Of a stretch of 9,374 bases of DNA, positions 7,910 to 9,374 are shown piece by piece; within the stretch, counting starts at the first letter, position 1, and every line of letters starts with the position of its first letter. A model generated the notes under the pieces. The model was not told the origin of the DNA. It saw nothing but the letters and a program-made list of their open reading frames with translations, and made no database searches. Source of the DNA: Eubacteriales Family XIII. Incertae Sedis bacterium (GTDB lineage: Bacteria > Bacillota > Clostridia > Peptostreptococcales > Anaerovoracaceae); contig JAISML010000165.1 in NCBI GenBank assembly GCA_031276775.1, positions 1-9,374 on the forward strand, given 5' to 3'. The translations under genes were made by a program, and so were the position numbers.

Positions 7910-7925
7910 AGCGTAACGTTTCGCT
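7910..7925. promoter_or_regulatory. Putative LacI-family operator at the transport-operon start site
   Basis: AGCGTAACGTTTCGCT is a 16-bp palindrome with a single mismatched pair and a central CpG, the form bound by LacI-family dimers. It begins at about +2 of the predicted transcript, a place where a bound repressor blocks initiation. Its 12-bp core (7912-7923) recurs exactly at 3293-3304. The lacI-type gene lies directly upstream, so this is its most likely target; that assignment is inferred. Confidence 0.7.
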
Positions 7926-7932
7926 CTATTAA

Positions 7933-7961
7933 AAGATACCACATCCCCGCCCGCTTGTCAA
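7933..7961 (-). promoter_or_regulatory. Sigma-A-type promoter of the GH172-permease-binding-protein operon
   Basis: On the minus strand a perfect -35 TTGACA (7961-7956) is followed by exactly 17 bases and the -10 TATCTT (7938-7933, four of six matches to TATAAT). The predicted start is near 7926, immediately before the operator-like palindrome. The resulting leader is about 90 bases long up to the chosen GH172 start. Confidence 0.7.
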
Positions 7962-8009
7962 TCATTGTGTTTTGTGCCAATCGGATTGTTTTGATTTGTT
8001 GTTGTGTTG

Positions 8010-9056
8010 TTACCGCGCAAAAGTTGACGGAGTGCGCTGCGGCGGTGCGATGTTTTTCACGGAATTGCCGATGCTCAGCCGGGCGGAAAGAACGAGTTCC
8101 TGCCGCGCATATTCGTCCTTGCCGGCATGCAGGCGTCTCAGCATGATTTCGGCGGCCTGACGCCCCAACTGTCCGATCGGCTGCGTGACGATCGTCAGGG
8201 ACGGCTTGATGATCTTCGCCCAGTCGACACTGTCAAACCCCACCAACGATATGTCCTCCCCGATGCGCATGTTGGATTCGTTCGCCGCCATCAGTACGCC
8301 AAGCGTCGTATCGTGGTTGGTCGCGTAGACCGCCGTTATGTCCGCGTTTTTCGCCATTAGCTTTTTAAAACCTTTGAAACCGCCCTCCACGGAGTATTCG
8401 CCGCGCACGATGAAATTTGGATTCACGTTCAAGCCGTGTTCTTCCATGCTTTCGACATACCCCTGAAGCCGGCGTTCGGAGGTGTATATTTCCTTGGCGC
8501 CGACGATGATACCGATGTTTTTGTGTCCGTTGCCGATGAGGAAGCGGGTCGCTTCCCGCGAAACGCTCACGTTGTTGACGGATATGCTGTCCACCCTGCC
8601 CTGAAGTCTGGGGACAAGTCTGTCCACCAAAAGCACGGGAACGTTCCGCTCGATCGCGAAATCGAGATGTTTCCCTTTGGAACTGACGGGGAAACTTACG
8701 ATCCCGTCCACTTTCTTGTGCAGGAGGAATTGAATCGACTCAATCTCAATCTGTTTGTTGGACTGGCAATCGTTGATGATGACTGCGTACCCTTGCGCTT
8801 TTAAGACGACTTCCATCGCCTTTATGACCTGCGTGAAGAAATTGTCGTCCAGTTCCGGGACAACGACGCCGATGGTTTTCGTTCGCCGCGTTTTCAGACC
8901 GCGGGCGATCTCGTTGACCGAATAGTCCAATTCCTCAATCGCGTGCTCGATGATCGTTTTGTTCTCCGGCAAAACGTTGCCGCCGTTCATATACTTCGAG
9001 ATCGTCGCCAGCCCCAGACCTGTTTTTTTTGAGATGTCTTTCATTGTCGTCGCCAT
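8010..9056 (-). CDS. LacI-family transcriptional repressor
   Basis: A 348-residue regulator. Residues 5-27 form the helix-turn-helix (MKDISKKTGLGLATISKYMNGG), of the subtype with a KYMNGGNVLPENK extension after the recognition helix. A hinge helix follows (SVNEIARGLKTRR, 46-58), with its conserved Leu in the ARGL position to enter the minor groove at a central CpG. From TKTIGVVVPELDDNFF (59-74) on is a periplasmic-binding-protein-like sugar domain with DGIVSFPVSSKG, RRLQGYVESMEEHG, AVYATNHDTTLG and ISLVGFDSVDW. The last 15 or so residues (NIAPPQRTPSTFAR) are an unstructured tail. The ATG at 9056 is preceded by AAGGGGATG at a good distance. The gene lies divergent from nothing and directly upstream of the operon it probably controls, in the same direction, ending in TAA 49 bases before the -35 box. 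It probably represses the operon and the CBM gene through the shared operator and responds to a sugar; the ligand is unknown. Confidence 0.95.
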   Translation of the reverse strand: MATTMKDISKKTGLGLATISKYMNGGNVLPENKTIIEHAIEELDYSVNEIARGLKTRRTKTIGVVVPELDDNFFTQVIKAMEVVLKAQGYAVIINDCQSNKQIEIESIQFLLHKKVDGIVSFPVSSKGKHLDFAIERNVPVLLVDRLVPRLQGRVDSISVNNVSVSREATRFLIGNGHKNIGIIVGAKEIYTSERRLQGYVESMEEHGLNVNPNFIVRGEYSVEGGFKGFKKLMAKNADITAVYATNHDTTLGVLMAANESNMRIGEDISLVGFDSVDWAKIIKPSLTIVTQPIGQLGRQAAEIMLRRLHAGKDEYARQELVLSARLSIGNSVKNIAPPQRTPSTFAR

Positions 9057-9080
9057 GTGTCATCCCCTTTTTGCGCAAGT

Positions 9081-9158
9081 GCATTTTTCGATCCGCCCGC
9101 AATATTCGATCCGTCTGCAATACATGATACCGCATACGCAATACATTATACCGCAAAG
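9081..9158. repeat. Imperfect tandem repeat in the lacI promoter region
   Basis: Four imperfect units start at 9081, 9099, 9117 and 9138 with GCA(A/T)T. Units three and four share an 18-base core (9117-9134 and 9138-9155) with one mismatch and a 21-bp period. Units one and two share CGATCCG at an 18-bp period. The array covers the region between the putative -10 box and the lacI start codon. It may arise from slippage or bind a regulator. Confidence 0.6.
9145..9150 (-). promoter_or_regulatory. Putative -10 box of the lacI-type gene
   Basis: The minus strand reads TATAAT, a perfect -10, about 90 bases before the lacI start codon and downstream of the intrinsic terminator, so it would give the regulator its own transcript. 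The -35 region 17 bases upstream (CGGAAT) is weak. A related TATCAT occurs one repeat unit further on (9129-9124). Confidence 0.45.
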
Positions 9159-9205
9159 TCCTTTCCGATTCCGGGGAAAGTTGCGGGACGCGGCAGGAAC
9201 ACGGC

Positions 9206-9260
9206 AAAAAAAGGTTGCCGGTCAAGGGTTGGCGGGCTGCGCCGGACCCTTGGCGGCAAC
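9206..9260 (-). terminator. Strong intrinsic terminator after the right-edge gene
   Basis: On the minus strand the RNA folds as GTTGCCG (9260-9254) with CGGCAAC (9220-9214), then CAAGGGT with ACCCTTG (9252-9246 with 9229-9223), then CGCC with GGCG around a five-base loop; small bulges separate the helices. After one C comes a run of seven T (9212-9206). This is a textbook Rho-independent terminator for minus-strand transcription. It begins 22 bases after the stop codon of the partial gene at 9282-9374. Confidence 0.85.
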
Positions 9261-9281
9261 AAAGAAAGAGGGGAGCGTCGC

Positions 9282-9374
9282 TCAACCGTACAAGGGTCCG
9301 TAATTCTTGCAGGCGCGATAATCCGCGCTTTCATGGTCTTCGGTTCCGAACTCGTTCCAAGCGCTCGGCCGGAA
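9282..9374 (-). CDS. C-terminal end of an unrecognised protein (enters from the right edge)
   Basis: The minus strand is open from the window edge for 30 codons and ends in TGA at 9284-9282. The translation ends WNEFGTEDHESADYRACK then NYGPLYG. I do not recognise the family. The support is indirect: the composition looks protein-like (rich in aromatic and acidic residues), the frame is open to the edge, and a strong terminator in the same direction starts 22 bases after the stop. Its tail codons GGA CCC TTG take part in an inverted repeat with the terminator region. By position it may belong to the same sugar-use locus, but this is a guess. Confidence 0.5.
   Translation of the reverse strand, partial: FRPSAWNEFGTEDHESADYRACKNYGPLYG

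Noticed and set aside
1..9374. CRISPR array, tRNA or rRNA genes, insertion sequence or phage genes.
   Set aside because: No regularly spaced identical repeats, cloverleaf-like sequence, transposase or integrase motifs were seen on either strand.

Overview
The window looks like a single carbohydrate-use locus, about 9.4 kb, with every supported gene on the minus strand. It probably comes from a fairly GC-rich Gram-positive bacterium of the Bacillota (Paenibacillus-like or clostridial). That placement is inferred from the gene families: LplA/LplB/YtcP-type importer parts, a LacI regulator of the KYMNGG type, strong AGGAGG-like ribosome sites and a lipoprotein signal. No rRNA or other taxonomic marker is present. 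Layout, in the direction of transcription (high to low coordinates): the last 30 codons of an unrecognised gene enter from the right edge (9374-9282) and are followed at once by a strong intrinsic terminator (9260-9206). A LacI-family repressor gene follows (9056-8010), with its own promoter inside an imperfect tandem repeat. A clear promoter (-35 TTGACA, 17-bp spacer, -10 TATCTT) with a near-palindromic operator at the predicted start site then drives four tightly spaced genes. These encode a cytoplasmic GH172 (DUF2961) glycoside hydrolase, two MalF/MalG-type permeases of the LplB and YtcP types, and an LplA-type solute-binding lipoprotein. The solute-binding gene is interrupted by a single in-frame TAG at codon 330; the frame on both sides is intact and conserved. 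After a 164-bp gap carrying a second exact copy of the 12-bp operator core comes a very large secreted protein. It is open for 1064 codons and runs off the left edge (3193 to 2). It has a signal peptide and at least five CBM_4_9-like jelly-roll modules of two alternating subtypes (A-B-A-B-B) joined by repeated Pro/Ala/Asn linkers. How it may work together (inference): the secreted CBM protein binds, and possibly cleaves with a domain outside the window, a polysaccharide. The ABC importer takes up the released oligosaccharide, using an ATPase encoded elsewhere as is usual for this transporter family. The GH172 enzyme hydrolyses the product in the cytoplasm, and the LacI protein represses both units until the sugar is present. 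GH172 members with known activity act on furanosides (alpha-D-fructofuranosides, difructose dianhydride I, D-arabinofuranosides), so a furanose-containing glycan is a reasonable first guess, not a conclusion. Most notable are the amber codon in the binding protein, the shared operator that ties the secreted protein to the transport operon, the modular repeat protein, and a possible terminator/antiterminator switch whose first strand lies in the last codons of the upstream gene. No tRNA, rRNA, CRISPR array or mobile element was seen, and no gap without a gene exceeds 300 bases.
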